A DNA stretch of 64,000 nt from JAJDOD01 sp050299835 (GTDB lineage Bacteria; Pseudomonadota; Alphaproteobacteria; Rhodobacterales; Rhodobacteraceae), in NCBI GenBank assembly GCA_050299835.1, contig JBNKWP010000015.1:1-64000 (forward strand), in the 5' to 3' direction. The notes beneath the pieces are model-generated. The model did no database searches, was not told the origin of the DNA, and saw only the letters and a list, made by a program, of their open reading frames with translations. The position numbers were made by a program, and so were the translations under genes. Positions 61,541 through 64,000 of the stretch are shown piece after piece (within the stretch, counting starts at the first letter, position 1; each line of letters starts with the position of its first letter).

Positions 61541-62585
61541 GTGCGCTCTCCTCCGATCACCCCCAAGGACGCTGAAGCCGCTCGATGTCGACGGCGTGAT
61601 TTTCCTTGCAGATATGATTGATCCGACAAATCGCAATACGTCTTTTGCCAATCGTCGCGATCTGGAGAAGACCACGCCAGACACCCGAGACGAAGTTCTG
61701 AATGGCCTTCGCAAGGCCGGATATGCCGCCGTTCACATGCAGCATCCCGCTGAATTGACACAAGATATTGCCAAATCGCAGCGCCATATTGTCCTCTCGA
61801 CCTATGGCGGCGAAGTTCATCGCAGCCGTACCACTTGGGCGCCGGCGATTTGTGAAGCCCATGGCATTCCCTATGTCGGACTTGATGCCTATGGGCAGGG
61901 GATCTGCCACAGCAAGATGGCTGGCAAGGCGCTGGCCCGGGAATCAGGCCTCAAAACACCGCGCGCGCGTGAATATCATTCCGCTGCTGCCCTGCGCCAT
62001 CTCAGCGACTGGACCTTTCCGGTCATCGTGAAGCCGTCGGCCGAAGGCTCCTCAATCGGAATCAGCCAAAGCAGCATCGCCCAGAACATCATTGAACTGC
62101 GCGCAACGGCCGAGGCGCTGTTCGCCGAGCTCGACGCGGCCGTGATGGTGGAAGAGTTTGTCTCAGGTCGCGAAGTGTCCTTTGCCGCAATCCAGGCCGA
62201 AGAGGGCGTTTACGCCTCCTTCAATGAGGTCATCGTGAAAGGATCGCCAGATTACTTTGAAACGCGCGTCTGGGACGCAAACGAAAAATATCACGGGCAT
62301 CTACCGCGTCAGGTCGTGTCGATTGACGACGAGCTTCATGCCGATGATCGTCAAGCGCTCTTGCGGTTTCTGACCGCGCTTGGCCCCTATGGATACATCC
62401 GGCTTGATGGACGTCTGACCGGCGGACGCCTGCATTTTCTGGAAGCCACGCCGGATGCGTGGCTCGGAGAAGGCGGCCAGCTAAGCCAGGGATTTGTCAA
62501 CGAAGGTTGGGCCTATCACCAGGTTATCGGCACCATCATGGAAACAGCGCGCGCACGACTTCCCAATCCAGCTGCCACTGGCTGA
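61527..62585 (+). CDS. ATP-grasp ligase, D-Ala-D-Ala ligase-like
   Basis: 352 aa, start supported by AAGGAAAGAG. Residues about 60-130 form the N-terminal ligase lobe (GIPYVGLDAYGQGICHSKMAGKALARESGLKTPRAREY). The ATP-grasp part has FPVIVKPSAEGSSIGIS (about 170-186), VMVEEFVSGREVSFAAI and the metal-binding end GGRLHFLEATPDAW, where the usual E-x-N is E-A-T-P. It ligates carboxylates to amines. The true substrate is unclear; a peptide- or amino-acid-forming role outside the cell wall is possible. Its 3' end overlaps the convergent repeat-protein gene by 50 bp. Confidence 0.7.
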   Translation: MLYNMCALLRSPPRTLKPLDVDGVIFLADMIDPTNRNTSFANRRDLEKTTPDTRDEVLNGLRKAGYAAVHMQHPAELTQDIAKSQRHIVLSTYGGEVHRSRTTWAPAICEAHGIPYVGLDAYGQGICHSKMAGKALARESGLKTPRAREYHSAAALRHLSDWTFPVIVKPSAEGSSIGISQSSIAQNIIELRATAEALFAELDAAVMVEEFVSGREVSFAAIQAEEGVYASFNEVIVKGSPDYFETRVWDANEKYHGHLPRQVVSIDDELHADDRQALLRFLTALGPYGYIRLDGRLTGGRLHFLEATPDAWLGEGGQLSQGFVNEGWAYHQVIGTIMETARARLPNPAATG

Positions 62586-64000
62586 GGAAACTGGGATGGT
62601 AAGGCTTGTCCATAATCTCAGGCGCATAGAGATCGGGACGCGCGTCGCTCAATCCGAAGCGCCAGGACCAATAGGCACTGCCTTCAATATCGATACCAAA
62701 GTCATCGCGAAGATGCGCAAGCGCCTCGCTGGCGGCCTCGACCTCGCCGGCGTCCGTCAATATGACAAACGCCGTGTGACCGACGGTGTCCGCCAACAGG
62801 CTCGTCGTGGCGTTGACCTCGCGAATGATGCTGAGCGCCTGTTCGATGGTGCCAAGGGCCGCAGTCGCCCCGCGGCCCTGCCAGATTGCAATCGCCAGAT
62901 TTTGCAGGATTGTCAGATCGCTGAATTTGTCGCGGCTCAACAAAAGCGCGCTGCGCAATTGCGCTTCTGCATTGGCAAAATCAGGTTCTTCGTCAAGAAG
63001 TTCGACGGCGGCCTGATTGTTGAGAAAAAACTGACGCGAACTTGCAGCGTCCTTCAGGCTCCCGCTGGCGGCATCAAGCATGGCCTTGGCCGCTTCAATC
63101 TCTCCCCGTCGGGCCAGATGGCGCGTGACCGTAATGCGAGATTGCGCCGCAGATCGCTCGAGACCGGCTTCTGCATAGATGCGCGCGCTTTGTTCACAAT
63201 AGTCGATTGCCGCTTCGGTCGAAACCGCGCTTTCCAAAAGCCGGTAGATATGGCCGAGCAAAAGGCTCTTGCGGCGTTTGGCGATCTTCGCCGCACCGTC
63301 CAGGCGCCGGGCACAGGTCTCAAGATTGCCCTCCACCAAATCAAGATTGCCCAAGATAAGATCGCTGACGAGATCGGCATCGGGGTAGGGGAGTTCAGCG
63401 CGCAGCGCCGCGGCAATCTCACCGGCCTCAGGTTCCCGAATTTCCTCAATCAGGCTATGGGCGCGCACACAATCCCACATCGGCCCCTCGAGCTTTCCGA
63501 TCTCTATGGCTTTCAGCGCCAGGTCGAAATTACTGGATCGATAGGCATGTCGCGCTGCCCATTCGGCAAGCGAGCTGCGCTCTCCTGGACCAAGATCATC
63601 GGTGTCCCGCAAACTCGCGATGACATGATCGACATAGAGGGTTGGATCGCCTTTGGCTTCGATTTCGCCATCGAGACGGTCGAGGAGCTCTTCAAGGAGA
63701 ACCGGATCCGGGATCAGCGCCGCCAGACGCGTGGCATGGCGGATCGCAACAGCGCGGCTGACGCGGCCCTCGTCAGCGCAGCGTGCGGCGTCATTGTAGT
63801 GATCGAGCAGCAACCGTCTGGCATCCCCGGTATAGAGCGCGGCATCGGGCAGTTGGCTGTGGGCGGTGGCAACATCGTCATTGTTGAGACCGATTTGAGT
63901 GCCGGACACGGAGAGATAGCTCTCCGACAAGCCCGCAAGGACGTCCGACAGGCGCAAAGGCAGACCACGGGTCGGATCGATCGTCTGCCAGAGGGCTTCG
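62536..64000 (-). CDS. Helical-repeat (TPR-like) protein, start beyond window
   Basis: The frame is open to the right edge (EALWQTIDPTRGLPLRLSDVL at the visible start), so at least 487 residues belong to it. It consists of regular helix pairs typical of TPR-like solenoids (SNFDLALKAIEIGKLEG; EGNLETCARRLDGAAKIAKRR; AAIDYCEQSARIYAEAGLERSAAQSRITVTRHLARRGEIEAAKAMLDAA). No enzymatic motif is seen in the visible part. The C-terminus is LSQWQLDWEVVRALFP. It is convergent with and overlaps the ATP-grasp gene. The function is unknown. Confidence 0.6.
   Translation of the reverse strand, partial: EALWQTIDPTRGLPLRLSDVLAGLSESYLSVSGTQIGLNNDDVATAHSQLPDAALYTGDARRLLLDHYNDAARCADEGRVSRAVAIRHATRLAALIPDPVLLEELLDRLDGEIEAKGDPTLYVDHVIASLRDTDDLGPGERSSLAEWAARHAYRSSNFDLALKAIEIGKLEGPMWDCVRAHSLIEEIREPEAGEIAAALRAELPYPDADLVSDLILGNLDLVEGNLETCARRLDGAAKIAKRRKSLLLGHIYRLLESAVSTEAAIDYCEQSARIYAEAGLERSAAQSRITVTRHLARRGEIEAAKAMLDAASGSLKDAASSRQFFLNNQAAVELLDEEPDFANAEAQLRSALLLSRDKFSDLTILQNLAIAIWQGRGATAALGTIEQALSIIREVNATTSLLADTVGHTAFVILTDAGEVEAASEALAHLRDDFGIDIEGSAYWSWRFGLSDARPDLYAPEIMDKPYHPSFLSQWQLDWEVVRALFP

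Overview
The window looks like part of a plasmid or chromid of a Rhodobacterales (Roseobacter-group) alphaproteobacterium. It carries an iteron-type repA, a divergent parA/parB pair and an integrase-DUF1403-ScpB cluster of a kind I associate with rhodobacteral plasmids. Around these sit large catabolic and transport operons and many transposon scars. GC is high throughout, except in the low-GC toxin/immunity patches near 16-19 kb. I saw no rRNA, tRNA or CRISPR array.

Layout. 1-0.9 kb: start of a periplasmic binding protein gene and its FadR-type regulator. 0.94-1.9 kb: gene debris, including an IS3-type transposase fragment. 2.0-14.7 kb: a 13-gene minus-strand operon, pxpA-accB-accC-pxpB-pxpC, then an ABC importer (binding protein, ATPase, permease), gabT-gabD and bioM-bioN-bioY. 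It is read divergently from a LysR gene, with two matching inverted repeats in the shared promoter. I read it as a biotin-dependent small-lactam pathway: import the lactam, open it with a carboxylase-like Pxp complex, convert the omega-amino acid to a dicarboxylate through GabT/GabD, and import the biotin the complex needs.

16.1-19.4 kb: remains of an Rhs/YD-repeat locus with a C-terminal toxin module broken by an in-frame stop, candidate immunity genes, and a duplicated piece of Rhs core that has cut off a GFA-family gene. 19.6-24.7 kb: small accessory genes (two membrane proteins, VOC, TfoX-like, an ECF sigma factor with a DGPF/YciI partner, SDR). 24.8-31.4 kb: a TctABC tripartite carboxylate transporter with a divergent TctD/TctE two-component system and an extra periplasmic binding protein. 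31.6-33.5 kb: TetR and an MFS exporter. 33.8-34.7 kb: a RES/Xre toxin-antitoxin pair.

34.9-39.0 kb: parB, parA, origin-like DNA, repA and twin perfect palindromes. 39.1-41.9 kb: integrase, DUF1403, ScpB-like. 42.1-43.2 kb: a Fic protein whose start codon lies inside a perfect inverted repeat. 43.3-44.1 kb: transposase remnants. 44.2-57.7 kb: an unusual three-gene operon with overlapping start/stop codons. It encodes a secreted repeat protein, a 3516-residue secreted Rhs protein with an HExxH zincin segment, a TolB-like propeller and a C-terminal membrane anchor, and a secreted FN3-like protein. 57.9-58.7 kb: an intact IS6-type element. 58.7-60.2 kb: further truncated Rhs and ferritin-like fragments. 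60.4-64.0 kb: a Phd-like small protein with an unknown partner, an ATP-grasp ligase, and a repeat-rich protein running off the window.

The strongest candidates for undescribed biology are the lactam/biotin operon and the giant Rhs-zincin operon.
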